Assembly: GCA_016302655.1 (NCBI GenBank)
Contig: JAEDNF010000003.1
Location: 1 to 20,707 of the forward strand
DNA length: 20,707 nt
Source of the DNA: Oscillospiraceae bacterium
GTDB lineage: Bacteria > Bacillota > Clostridia > Oscillospirales > Ruminococcaceae
Direction of reading: 5' to 3'
Both the position numbers and the translations under genes were made by a program. Positions 5,963 to 13,869 of the stretch are shown piece after piece (position 1 is the stretch's first letter; each line of letters begins with the position of its first letter). The notes beneath the pieces were generated by a model, which saw nothing but the letters and a program-made list of their open reading frames with translations, ran no database searches and had not been told where the DNA came from.

Positions 5963-7882
5963 ATGATAAAAGTTACACTTAAAGACGGCAGCGTCAAAGA
6001 ACTTGAAAATGCTTGTTCAGCATATGATGTTGCAAAAGAAATAAGCCCTCGTTTAGCGAAGGCTGCTTGTGTTGCACGCATTAACGGAGAAATAAAGGAT
6101 CTTCGTACCGTTATTGACAACGACAGCACACTTGAAATTCTTACATTTGACGATGAGGACGGCAAAAAGGCTTTCCGCCATACAGCTTCTCATATTATGG
6201 CTCAGGCTGTCAAGAGGCTTTATCCCGATGTAAAGCTTGCTATCGGTCCTTCTATAGATAACGGTTTTTATTACGATTTCGATAAAGAAACTCCTTTTAT
6301 GCCCGAAGATCTCGAAGCTATTGAAGCCGAGATGAAAAAGATAGTAAAAGAAGATTTAGAGCTTGAGCAGTTTGAGATGGCTCCTGCAGATGCAATCAAG
6401 TATCTTAAAGATATAGATGAACCTTACAAGGTAGAGCTTTGCGAAGAACACGCAGGAAAGAACGAACCTATTTCTTTCTACAAGCAGGGCGAGTTCACCG
6501 ACCTTTGCGCAGGTCCTCACTTAATGTCTACCGGATATGTAAAGGCATTCAAGCTTACCAGCTGTACAGGCGCATATTGGAGAGGCAGTGAGAAAAATAA
6601 GATGCTCTCTCGTATTTATGCTACAGCATTCCCCAAGGCTTCCGACTTAGACGCTTATCTTGCAATGATCGAAGAAGCAAAGAAGCGTGACCACAGAAAG
6701 CTCGGCAAGGAGCTTGAGCTGTTCACTATTATGGATGAAGGTCCCGGCTTCCCGTTCTTCCTTCCTAAAGGAATGATACTCAAGAATACTCTTATCGACT
6801 ATTGGCGTCAGATTCATACCCGTGAAGGATATGTCGAGATATCTACACCCATGATGCTCAACCGTCAGCTTTGGGAGACATCGGGACACTGGGATCACTA
6901 TAAAGAGAATATGTATACCACAGTTATTGACGAGACAGAATTTGCCATTAAGCCGATGAACTGTCCCGGCGGTATACTTGTTTACAAGTCAAAGCCCCGT
7001 TCATACAGAGATCTTCCTATGAGAATGGGCGAGCTCGGTCTTGTTCACCGTCACGAAAAATCGGGTGCATTACACGGACTTATGCGTGTAAGATGCTTTA
7101 CTCAGGACGACGCTCATATCTTTATGACTCCCGAGCAGATAACCGATGAGATAAAAGGCGTAGTAAGGCTGATTGACGAAGTATATAAGCTGTTTGGTTT
7201 CAAATATCATGTTGAACTTTCTACTCAGCCCGAGGACAGTATGGGCAGTCAGGAAGACTGGGATATGGCGACAGACGGTCTGAAAAAAGCCCTTGACGGT
7301 CTTGGACTTGATTATGTTATCAACGAGGGCGATGGTGCTTTCTACGGTCCTAAGATAGATTTCCATCTTGAAGATTCGCTCGGAAGAACATGGCAGTGCG
7401 GAACTATTCAGCTCGACTTCCAGCTTCCTATGCGTTTTGAGCTTGAATATACAGGTGCAGACGGTGAAAAGCACAGACCTATCATGATTCACCGTGTTGT
7501 ATTCGGTTCTATCGAAAGATTTATAGGAATCCTTACCGAGCATTTCGCAGGCGCTTTCCCGATCTGGCTGTCGCCTGTTCAGGTTGAGCTTATGCCTATT
7601 GCCGACCGCCATAACGATTTTACCGATAAGGTTGCCGCTGAGCTTAAGAGCCGCGGAATCAGAGTGGATATCGACAGCAGAAGCGAGAAAATCGGCTTTA
7701 AGATTCGTGAAGCTCAGCTTCAGAAGATTCCGTATATGCTGGTTATCGGTGACAAGGAAGTTGAAACACAGAATGTATCTATCCGTTGCCGCAAGAGAGG
7801 CGATATCGGTGCAATGTCTGTAAATGACTTCTGCGATATGGTCGAGAAAGAGATAAAGGAAAAAACTATTATCAACGAATGA
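5963..7882 (+). CDS. thrS: Threonine--tRNA ligase (ThrRS)
   Basis: This 639-residue class II synthetase charges tRNA-Thr. An N-terminal TGS domain (about 1-62) is followed by the editing domain with H73-TAS-H77 and the SAD-type segment around KLTSCTGAYWRG. The catalytic core has zinc ligands C334 (in MNCPGG), H385 (in QDDAH) and H510 (in IHR), nearly identical in position to E. coli C334/H385/H511. The anticodon-binding domain follows from about 535. The ATG at 5963 is chosen because GGAGG (5951-5955) lies seven bases upstream and TGS starts at once. In-frame upstream codons, including an ATG at 5939, have no ribosome binding site, and the longest extension would begin inside the promoter. 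The gene has its own promoter and a leader hairpin resembling the tRNA-Thr anticodon arm, so autoregulation is likely. An 11-bp A/T-rich hairpin spans its stop codon. Confidence 0.97.
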   Translation: MIKVTLKDGSVKELENACSAYDVAKEISPRLAKAACVARINGEIKDLRTVIDNDSTLEILTFDDEDGKKAFRHTASHIMAQAVKRLYPDVKLAIGPSIDNGFYYDFDKETPFMPEDLEAIEAEMKKIVKEDLELEQFEMAPADAIKYLKDIDEPYKVELCEEHAGKNEPISFYKQGEFTDLCAGPHLMSTGYVKAFKLTSCTGAYWRGSEKNKMLSRIYATAFPKASDLDAYLAMIEEAKKRDHRKLGKELELFTIMDEGPGFPFFLPKGMILKNTLIDYWRQIHTREGYVEISTPMMLNRQLWETSGHWDHYKENMYTTVIDETEFAIKPMNCPGGILVYKSKPRSYRDLPMRMGELGLVHRHEKSGALHGLMRVRCFTQDDAHIFMTPEQITDEIKGVVRLIDEVYKLFGFKYHVELSTQPEDSMGSQEDWDMATDGLKKALDGLGLDYVINEGDGAFYGPKIDFHLEDSLGRTWQCGTIQLDFQLPMRFELEYTGADGEKHRPIMIHRVVFGSIERFIGILTEHFAGAFPIWLSPVQVELMPIADRHNDFTDKVAAELKSRGIRVDIDSRSEKIGFKIREAQLQKIPYMLVIGDKEVETQNVSIRCRKRGDIGAMSVNDFCDMVEKEIKEKTIINE

Positions 7883-7891
7883 TAATAGTTT
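7863..7891 (+). repeat. Hairpin spanning the thrS stop codon
   Basis: AAACTATTATC (7863-7873) and GATAATAGTTT (7881-7891) form a perfect 11-bp inverted repeat around a 7-base loop. The thrS stop TGA (7880-7882) lies at the loop/right-arm junction, and the AAAGGAGGT of the next gene begins four bases after the stem. No T-run follows, so it is not a standard terminator. It may affect mRNA stability or initiation of the downstream small gene. Confidence 0.6.
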
Positions 7892-7910
7892 GTATAAAGG
7901 AGGTCTTTTT

Positions 7911-8108
7911 ATGGATCTTACTTCATACATTGCAAGTGTGTCTATGAGTATGTCGCAGGCAAACCTTGCGCAGAGTGTGTCTACAGCAATGCTTGCAAAA
8001 AGCATTGACTCAATCGAATCAAGCGGAGCAGGTGTTGTTAACCTCATTAACAGCGCAGAGATTCCGCCTGCAGGCGTAACAGGTCACATTCTCAATGTAA
8101 AAGCGTAA
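7911..8108 (+). CDS. YjfB-like small protein (putative motility-associated family)
   Basis: This 65-residue protein resembles the YjfB family. It has an N-terminal helical stretch rich in Ser, Met and Ala (SVSMSMSQANLAQSVSTAML), then AKSIDSIESSG and a hydrophobic end, HILNVKA. There is no signal peptide or membrane segment. Family members are small conserved Firmicute proteins labelled putative motility proteins, and their role is not proven. The ATG at 7911 is chosen for the near-perfect AAAGGAGGT (7896-7904) six bases upstream; a longer reading from a weak start at 7890 would run through this site. It follows thrS by 28 bases with no obvious promoter between, so it probably shares the thrS transcript, separated only by the stop-codon hairpin. 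Two terminators follow. No flagellar or chemotaxis genes are in the window to support a motility role. Confidence 0.75.
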   Translation: MDLTSYIASVSMSMSQANLAQSVSTAMLAKSIDSIESSGAGVVNLINSAEIPPAGVTGHILNVKA

Positions 8109-8115
8109 ACACAGA

Positions 8116-8150
8116 GCGAAAACTGTCGAGCAATCGGCAGTTTTTGCTTT
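8116..8150 (+). terminator. Terminator after the yjfB-like gene
   Basis: A 13-bp stem with two G-U pairs joins 8116-8128 and 8135-8147 around the loop AGCAAT. The right arm carries five T and is followed by more T (8148-8150). It closes the thrS-yjfB transcript eight bases after the stop. Confidence 0.8.
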
Positions 8151-8174
8151 ACTAATCTGCTTACCGACAAAAAT

Positions 8175-8205
8175 GCGCCTGCAATCACTTGCAAGCGCTT
8201 TTTTT
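8175..8205. terminator. Bidirectional terminator between convergent transcripts
   Basis: GCGCCTGCAA (8175-8184) pairs with TTGCAAGCGC (8189-8198), with one C-A mismatch and a TCAC loop. Seven T follow on the + strand (8199-8205) and ATTTTTG follows on the - strand. It lies between the convergent yjfB-like and DUF4364-like genes and just touches the stop codon of the latter. Confidence 0.82.
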
Positions 8206-8803
8206 ATTCTAAACTTGTATTATCAAGAACCTCACGAATTTCTTTATCGGATACCGTAAGATAACCTTCTATAAATGAATTAAGCACATTTCTGTATGCT
8301 CCGGCAGGGTTGTCAAAAACTCGCTTTTCCATTTGTTCTGCGGCTTCTTTGGTCGGAGCGTATATTTTGAGCTCCATAAGATCAGCTCCGCCAAGCTCAT
8401 TTATGAAGCGTATGCAGAACTGATATCCTTTATCAAGTTCTATTATCTCGGTTTTTACTGTCTTTTCAAGGTGCGAATAAGAAGTTATTTTCTTTGCATA
8501 GTAAACTGCGTCTTCTCTTATTGAACGGGGAATTGAATAGGAAAGCTCAATAGCTAAATATTCGCTTTTTTCGGTCGGTATACAGATTTCATCGTTGCCT
8601 GATTTTTCGCATTTTATCAGCTCTTTGTCTTCCATATCAAAAAGGCAGCATATCAAGTCAAAGTACATAACAAAATCATGATCGACAGTACAGCGCATAA
8701 GATCGTCTTTTGTTATATTGCCGACTTTATATAGAATATATGAAACAAGAACTTCTATATCTTTGCGGTCATACAGCGTATATTTCGGTACTGGTACGCC
8801 CAT
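8204..8803 (-). CDS. DUF4364-like protein, predicted winged-helix type
   Basis: This 199-residue protein resembles DUF4364, a clostridial family with a helix-turn-helix-like N-terminal half. The N-terminal part has a predicted helical segment (VLVSYILYKVGNITKDDL), then YFDLICCLFDMEDKELIK and a TEKSEYLAIELSYSIP stretch. This is the usual pattern for a winged helix followed by a wing, with a C-terminal alpha/beta region of unknown role. No membrane segment or signal peptide is seen. AGAAAGGAGT lies six bases before the ATG. It follows aroC by 24 bases and is the last gene of an aroA-aroC operon, ending at the bidirectional terminator. A DNA-binding role is inferred only, and there is nothing to tie it to aromatic amino acid control beyond position. 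Confidence 0.7.
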   Translation of the reverse strand: MGVPVPKYTLYDRKDIEVLVSYILYKVGNITKDDLMRCTVDHDFVMYFDLICCLFDMEDKELIKCEKSGNDEICIPTEKSEYLAIELSYSIPRSIREDAVYYAKKITSYSHLEKTVKTEIIELDKGYQFCIRFINELGGADLMELKIYAPTKEAAEQMEKRVFDNPAGAYRNVLNSFIEGYLTVSDKEIREVLDNTSLE

Positions 8804-8827
8804 ATAACGACTCCTTTCTAAAATGTA

Positions 8828-9904
8828 TCAGATAAGATACGATAAAATAGCAAGATTCGCCGCAGATTCAATACAAGGAACAGCTCTCGGAACGATGCAA
8901 GGATCATGTCTTCCTTTGATATTAAGCGTTTCCTCAGTCATATTAACATAGTCAACCGTCTTCTGAGGTCTTGATATAGACGGAGTAGGCTTTATTGCGG
9001 TACGGAATATTAAAGGCATACCGCTTGTAATACCACCTAAAATACCGCCGTGATTATTAGTCACGGTCTTGATCTCTCCGTTTTCAATACAGAAAGGATC
9101 ATTGTTTTCTGAGCCGTGTAGCAATGAAGCTTCAAAACCAATGCCAAATTCAATCCCTTTAACTGCAGGAACGCCGAATACTATCTGTGAGATCCTGTTT
9201 TCAACGCCGTCAAACATAGGTGAGCCGATTCCTGCAGGAAGGCCGACTGCGGCGTACTCTATAACACCGCCGACAGAATCCTGGTTTAAGAAAGCGTCAT
9301 TTATAACTTCTCTCATACTGTTTTCAACAGATGTATCTATTAAAGGCAGATAGCGGTTTCTGACCGTCTTAAGCTGTTCGCCTGTAACATTTACCGAGTC
9401 AAATCTATCGTCGCAGACATTGTTAACCGATAAAATATGAGCGCCTGTTATGATTCCTTTGCTTTCGAGGATCTGAGACGCTATTGCACCGGCAAAAACA
9501 AGCGGTGCGGTTATTCTTCCGGAGAAGTGGCCGCCGCCTCTTAGATCGTTACTTCCGTTATAACGGATATAGCCGGTATAATCAGCGTGTCCGGGGCGTG
9601 CCATATGGCTGACGCTCTTATAATCGGCTGAATGTTGATCGGTGTTGCTTATAACAGCGCAAAGGGGAGTGCCGGTAAGAACTCCGTCAACCATTCCCGA
9701 TACAACATTGGGGAAGTCCTTTTCGCTTCTCATGGTGCTTGTGCCGTCTTTTTTCGGAGCTCGTCTTGCCATAAAGTCCAGAACAGCATCAAAATCCACT
9801 TTAAATCCGCCGGGCAATCCGTCTATAACAACTCCTATTGCTTTGCCGTGAGATTCACCGAAAATCGAAACCGAAAGCTCACCTAATTTAAACGCTGATG
9901 ACAT
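8828..9904 (-). CDS. aroC: Chorismate synthase
   Basis: This 358-residue enzyme converts 5-enolpyruvylshikimate-3-phosphate to chorismate, the last step of the shikimate pathway, using reduced FMN. Family motifs are clear: FGESHG (15-20) with GLPGG after it, then MRSEKDFP. RPGHADYTG and DLRGGGHFSGR form the FMN/substrate site, with GIEFGIGF, NNHGGILGG and GRHDPC toward the end. Length is normal. The ATG at 9904 lies inside the end of aroA, overlapping it by 17 bases. GGAGGT is seven bases upstream, within the aroA coding sequence, so translation is probably coupled. EPSP, the product of AroA, is the substrate of AroC, so the overlap links consecutive steps. Confidence 0.97.
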   Translation of the reverse strand: MSSAFKLGELSVSIFGESHGKAIGVVIDGLPGGFKVDFDAVLDFMARRAPKKDGTSTMRSEKDFPNVVSGMVDGVLTGTPLCAVISNTDQHSADYKSVSHMARPGHADYTGYIRYNGSNDLRGGGHFSGRITAPLVFAGAIASQILESKGIITGAHILSVNNVCDDRFDSVNVTGEQLKTVRNRYLPLIDTSVENSMREVINDAFLNQDSVGGVIEYAAVGLPAGIGSPMFDGVENRISQIVFGVPAVKGIEFGIGFEASLLHGSENNDPFCIENGEIKTVTNNHGGILGGITSGMPLIFRTAIKPTPSISRPQKTVDYVNMTEETLNIKGRHDPCIVPRAVPCIESAANLAILSYLI

Positions 9905-11105
9905 CTGCTATACCTCCGAGAGCTCTGAAATCGTCAAAGAAACCGGGATACGATTTATTTGTACATTCAGCGCCCTTAATTATTACATCGCTTGTTGATC
10001 TTGTTGCCGCTATAGCGCCAGCCATAGCGATCCTATGATCGTTATAGAATTTAACTGTACCGCCTGAAAACGAATCTACAGGGAATATTTCTATACTGTC
10101 GCTGTGAGCTACAGCTTTTCCTCCAAGGCCGTTTATAAGCTCGGTGGTTGCTTCAAGGCGGTCGCATTCTTTTATTCTGAGCCTGCCGCAGTTAGTTATC
10201 GTGCAAGGTTTATCCCAGAAACTCATCATTACCGCTATAGCAGGGACAAGGTCGGGAATATCAGAAGCGTCAATTACCGACAAATCACCGTGATTTTTAA
10301 ATCTGTCTGCAATATCGAGGATTGCTTTATCTCCTTGTACGCTGTATGGATTGAGATTAGTAAGCTCTATATCAGAGCCTGCACAGTTTGCCGCAAGGAA
10401 AAATGCACTTTGTGACATATCCGCTTCAATAGTGCAATTATGTGCTATGTACCGCTGATTTCCTCTGACAAAGTATCCTGTGTCGGTTTCAGCGACTTCT
10501 ACACCGAACTGCCTCAAACAGTCAATCGTTATATTTACATACGGCTTTGATTCAAGCCGTGAAGTAAGTATTATTTCACTATCTCCGCAGAGCACCGAAA
10601 GAGCGAAAAGCAGACCGGTTATAAACTGAGAAGAAACGCTGCCGTCAATATAATACTTTCCGCCGTGCAGCTTTCCGCTGACTTTGTACGGCATAGAAAG
10701 AGTTTCAAAATGTGCTCCGTTGTCGGTCATAGGCTGAATCAACGGGGTAATAGGCCGTTCGGGAAGCTTTCCTTCGCCAAAAAACTGTGCCTTACAGCCA
10801 AACGCCGAAAAAATCGGTATCATAAATCTCAGCGTTGAACCGCTCTCAAAGCAATCGACTGATGCCGATTCAGATGGGTAGTTTATTCCACTTACTCTAT
10901 AGCTGCCGTTTTTGCCTTCTATTTTTGCTCCGAGCGATCTTAACGCATTGATAGTTGCATGAGAATCCATACATTCGAGCAGATTATCTATATGAGTAGT
11001 ACCGTCTGATAATGCCGCACAAATAAGCATCCTATGAGAGATGCTTTTCGACGGCGGTACGGTAAGTTTTCCCTTCAGTTTTGAGGGAGTTATTTTGATA
11101 TCCAT
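9888..11105 (-). CDS. aroA: 3-phosphoshikimate 1-carboxyvinyltransferase (EPSP synthase)
   Basis: This 405-residue enzyme joins phosphoenolpyruvate to shikimate-3-phosphate. The N-terminal PPSKSISHR (17-25, with the phosphate-binding K20) is followed by ESGSTLRF, which replaces the more common GNAGTAMR but keeps the central Gly and Arg. LPERPITPL, GSVSSQF, DMSQSAFF, KECDRLE (Ser of the usual KESDRL changed to Cys) and NDHRIAM follow. All parts of the two-domain inside-out barrel appear present, and length is slightly below the usual 425-430. The ATG at 11105 has GGCGGAG about five bases upstream. It is the first gene of a minus-strand aroA-aroC-DUF4364 unit with its own promoter, divergent from the SpoVB-like gene. 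Confidence 0.96.
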   Translation of the reverse strand: MDIKITPSKLKGKLTVPPSKSISHRMLICAALSDGTTHIDNLLECMDSHATINALRSLGAKIEGKNGSYRVSGINYPSESASVDCFESGSTLRFMIPIFSAFGCKAQFFGEGKLPERPITPLIQPMTDNGAHFETLSMPYKVSGKLHGGKYYIDGSVSSQFITGLLFALSVLCGDSEIILTSRLESKPYVNITIDCLRQFGVEVAETDTGYFVRGNQRYIAHNCTIEADMSQSAFFLAANCAGSDIELTNLNPYSVQGDKAILDIADRFKNHGDLSVIDASDIPDLVPAIAVMMSFWDKPCTITNCGRLRIKECDRLEATTELINGLGGKAVAHSDSIEIFPVDSFSGGTVKFYNDHRIAMAGAIAATRSTSDVIIKGAECTNKSYPGFFDDFRALGGIADVISV

Positions 11106-11137
11106 TATACTCCGCCTTTAACTTCTTTATCTAAATA

Positions 11138-11166
11138 ATAATACTATAATTACGCACAAAAGTCAA
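11138..11166 (-). promoter_or_regulatory. Sigma-A promoter of the aroA operon
   Basis: Read on the minus strand, TTGACT (11166-11161) is followed by a 17-base spacer and TATTAT (11143-11138), 33 bases before the aroA start. No leader structure such as a T-box fits in so short a leader. The divergent 122-base gap must also hold the promoter of the SpoVB-like gene. For that gene only a weak TTCATA-18-TAGAAT (11178-11207) can be suggested. Confidence 0.75.
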
Positions 11167-11227
11167 GGCTGAGACTATTCATAATCATGTCCCGTAGGTA
11201 ATAGAATTAAACGAAGGGAATGATTTT

Positions 11228-12925
11228 TTGAAAACTAACAGCTACGCAAAAAACACAGCAATTTTGTTCGTATCAATGGTAATAAGCAAAGTAGTCGGCG
11301 CATTGTTCAAAATACCGCTGACAAATATCCTCGGCGGTATAGGTATGGGATATTACTCAACAGCCTACAGCATATATTCACCTGTATTTGCAATGACAGC
11401 CGCCGCTATACCAACTGTGATAATAAAGACGGTTGCTGATAATGTTGCTTTAGAAAAATATGCAAATGCAGAAAAAGTGCTTAAGACAGCGCTTGCTGTA
11501 TTCGGAACAATAGGCGGCGTTGGTACAGCACTTATAATTCTTTTTGCAAAACCCTTTTCGGATATAGCGGCTCAATCTCCGCAAAGCTTGTTATCGATTC
11601 TGATGATATCGCCGTCTGTTTGCCTGTGCTGTCTTTCATCGGTTTTAAAGGGATATTACGAAGGCTGTTGTACGATGGTGCCTTCTGCAGTATCTCAGGT
11701 GCTCGAATCGGTCAGCAGAGCAATAATTGGGCTTTCTGCCTCGTATTTTATAATTAACTACGGTATGGAGCAATACTCATTAAACGGCATAATAATGGGT
11801 AAAGAAGTTGCTAACGAAATACAGGCGCTTGATACCGTATTACCTTATGCTGCGGCAGGCGCTATAATGGCAGTAACTATGAGCGAATTGTGCGCTCTTA
11901 TCTGTCTTGTGATAAGGAAAAAATTCAACCGTAAAATTATAAACATTAATATCGGTAATAAAGAAACCGAAAAGAAAAGAGTAATTGCAAAAAGATTAAT
12001 AAAAGACTGCATACCCGTCGCAGCCGCCGCAATTGTAGTAAATCTCGCATCGTTTATTGACCTTATCACTATACCAAGATGCCTTAATTTTGCACTAAGA
12101 AAAAACCCCGCTTATTTTATGGAGAATTTCAGCGGAATAATAAGCACTCAGGGCGGAGAAGTGAAGCTCGCAAACTTTATGTACGGAAGCTACACAGGCC
12201 TTGCGTGGACTATGTTTATGCTGATACCTGCGTTTACTGCAATGTTTGGCAGAAGCGCACTTCCTCAGATAGCGGCTACATGGTCGCTCGGCAATAAAAC
12301 CGAATTCAAAAACAAAGTTTCAATAGTTTTGATTTCAAATTTTGCTATAGGCTTCCCTTTATATCTCGGAATATCGGCACTAAGCGGTGAAATACTGAAC
12401 ATTTTGTTCTCGGGAAGGCAACAGGAAGTATCAATAAGCATAATTCCGCTCTTTATTCTTGGGCTGGGCGGAGTATTCCTGACGCTGACTTCAACATTTA
12501 TTTCGGTATTTCAGGTTATAGGAAGAGCTGATTTGCCTGTAAAGATTATGCTACCCGGTTGTGCCGTAAAACTGATCGTTAATGTTTTTTCGCTGTCTGT
12601 ACCCGAAATAAATATAAGCGGTGCGGCAATTTCAACGGTAGCTATGTATGCTTTTACGGCGCTCGGCGGTTATTTAGCACTTGAAACGGTAACAGGAATA
12701 GATTTTAAAGTCCTAAAAAAGATGTCTTCACCTCTGATATCAGGTATAATCTGTGCATATGTTGCTTTTATTGTGAACGATTTGCTAAAAAACGATTTAT
12801 CCGATATACCAAGACTTGCCGTTTCAATTATTGCCGGAGGAATCGTATATGCTATCTTTATGGCAGTTTTATGCAGAAATCAGATAAAACTCATTTTCAA
12901 AAAACAAATTGCCGAAAAATTCTGA
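11228..12925 (+). CDS. SpoVB/MurJ-like lipid-linked oligosaccharide flippase
   Basis: This 565-residue polytopic protein of the MVF/polysaccharide transporter group has about 13-14 predicted membrane helices. Its start is typical of SpoVB/YabM (AILFVSMVISKVVGALFKIPL, less the last residue or two), followed by LGGIGMGYYSTAYSIYSP. Relatives flip lipid-linked precursors, and in B. subtilis SpoVB is needed for spore cortex and YabM sits beside mazG. The same order here (flippase, mazG, hup, rqcP, yabP, yabQ, divIC) supports a YabM/SpoVB-type role over a general MurJ, though MurJ activity cannot be excluded. A loop at about residues 195-215 (GMEQYSLNGIIMGKE) makes it longer than the usual 510-540. 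The start is TTG at 11228 with GAAGGGA upstream; the ATG at 11220 is out of frame. Confidence 0.85.
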   Translation: MKTNSYAKNTAILFVSMVISKVVGALFKIPLTNILGGIGMGYYSTAYSIYSPVFAMTAAAIPTVIIKTVADNVALEKYANAEKVLKTALAVFGTIGGVGTALIILFAKPFSDIAAQSPQSLLSILMISPSVCLCCLSSVLKGYYEGCCTMVPSAVSQVLESVSRAIIGLSASYFIINYGMEQYSLNGIIMGKEVANEIQALDTVLPYAAAGAIMAVTMSELCALICLVIRKKFNRKIININIGNKETEKKRVIAKRLIKDCIPVAAAAIVVNLASFIDLITIPRCLNFALRKNPAYFMENFSGIISTQGGEVKLANFMYGSYTGLAWTMFMLIPAFTAMFGRSALPQIAATWSLGNKTEFKNKVSIVLISNFAIGFPLYLGISALSGEILNILFSGRQQEVSISIIPLFILGLGGVFLTLTSTFISVFQVIGRADLPVKIMLPGCAVKLIVNVFSLSVPEINISGAAISTVAMYAFTALGGYLALETVTGIDFKVLKKMSSPLISGIICAYVAFIVNDLLKNDLSDIPRLAVSIIAGGIVYAIFMAVLCRNQIKLIFKKQIAEKF

Positions 12926-12932
12926 AATTTGC

Positions 12933-12961
12933 TTGATATTCTTCAGCTTTTGAGTTATTAT
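12933..12961 (+). promoter_or_regulatory. Candidate sigma-A promoter for mazG
   Basis: TTGATA (12933-12938), a 17-base spacer and TATTAT (12956-12961) lie in the 79-base gap between the SpoVB-like gene and mazG. This gives mazG expression separate from the sporulation-type flippase. No terminator is seen before it. Confidence 0.6.
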
Positions 12962-13004
12962 TATAAATGTGTTTCACATAATTTTAGATTAGGAAGTGTA
13001 TATT

Positions 13005-13790
13005 TTGGATTTTCAGTTTAAAGATAAGTACGATATCAACGATCTTCTCGAGGTGACAAGGATACTCAGAAGCGAAAACGGCTGTGTATGGGACAGAGAG
13101 CAGGACCATAAATCTATCCGTATGAATGTACTTGAAGAAGCGTATGAAGTTATGGAAGCGATTGACGCCGATGACGACGCTATGCTCAAAGAAGAACTCG
13201 GCGATTTGTTATTCCAGGCAGTATTCCATTGCCAGATTGAAGATGAGAGAGGGCGCTTTAGTTTTGATGATATCTGCGATGATGTTGCAAAAAAGATGAT
13301 ATATCGTCACCCTCATGTTTTCGGTGATGTCAAAGTATCTAATTCGGATGATGTACTCAAAAACTGGGATAAGCTGAAGAAAAAGTCCAAGAATCAGGAT
13401 ACTGTTGCCGACACTCTTGACAGCGTTCCTGTGGTACTGCCTGCTCTTATGAGAGGTCAGAAGGTTTGCAAAAGAGCAGCGAATGCAGGCGTCGAGATTA
13501 AACAAACCGATGTTGCACTTGGAATTGTCAAAGAAAAGCTGTCTGAGCTTGAATTGGCAATATCCGACAAAAACGAACAAGAAACAGAAGTTAAATTTGG
13601 AGAACTTTTACTCTCCTGTTGTAATTTATCAAGAATTATTAAAAAAGATTCCGAAAAAGCCTTGACTTTTGCAATAAATAAGTTTATAATGCGTTTTAGA
13701 GAGCTTGAGCGTGATACAGTGTCGCAAGGCAAAACGCTTGATAATCTGTCAGATGAGCAAGTTAAAGCACTGTTTTTATGTTCTGATTAA
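13005..13790 (+). CDS. mazG: MazG-family nucleoside triphosphate pyrophosphohydrolase
   Basis: This 261-residue protein hydrolyses NTPs/dNTPs to the monophosphate and pyrophosphate, clearing abnormal nucleotides. The first MazG domain is intact: GCVWDREQ (26-33), metal-binding E44-E45-x-x-E48 and E64-x-x-D67, then RHPHVFG. A second, C-terminal MazG domain (about 170-240) keeps the fold pattern, with CCNLSRI and INKFIMRFRELE. Its metal motif reads E177-K178-x-x-E181 and K197-x-x-E200, so it looks degenerate. The tetrapyrrole methylase domain found fused in B. subtilis YabN is absent. TTG at 13005 is preferred because AGGAAG (12991-12996) lies eight bases upstream; the alternative GTG at 12996 overlaps that site. 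It has its own promoter and sits within the sporulation/division block. Confidence 0.93.
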   Translation: MDFQFKDKYDINDLLEVTRILRSENGCVWDREQDHKSIRMNVLEEAYEVMEAIDADDDAMLKEELGDLLFQAVFHCQIEDERGRFSFDDICDDVAKKMIYRHPHVFGDVKVSNSDDVLKNWDKLKKKSKNQDTVADTLDSVPVVLPALMRGQKVCKRAANAGVEIKQTDVALGIVKEKLSELELAISDKNEQETEVKFGELLLSCCNLSRIIKKDSEKALTFAINKFIMRFRELERDTVSQGKTLDNLSDEQVKALFLCSD

Positions 13791-13841
13791 CCGTAAAGCA
13801 ATCGTCGGTTGACCGTATTACATCCATAAGCTCTTAAGCTT

Positions 13842-13847
13842 TATAAT
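13842..13847 (+). promoter_or_regulatory. Candidate -10 element for hup
   Basis: A perfect TATAAT lies 22 bases before the hup start. The only good -35-like hexamer, TTGACC at 13809-13814, is 27 bases away, which is too far. TTACAT at 13818-13823 has better spacing (18) but poor match. A strongly expressed HU gene should have a promoter here, but this one is not well defined. Confidence 0.35.
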
Positions 13848-13869
13848 AATTTTTTGGAGGATTTTTCAA

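Noticed and set aside
7070..8047. A 325-codon open frame on the minus strand
   Set aside because: It lies antisense to the thrS 3' half and the YjfB-like gene, both of which are certain or well supported, and its translation shows no family features. It is a shadow of biased codon use in thrS.
10104..10415. Plus-strand open frame of about 100 codons
   Set aside because: It is antisense to aroA, and similar plus-strand frames at 9069-9353 and 9632-9886 are antisense to aroC. None has a ribosome binding site or known features.
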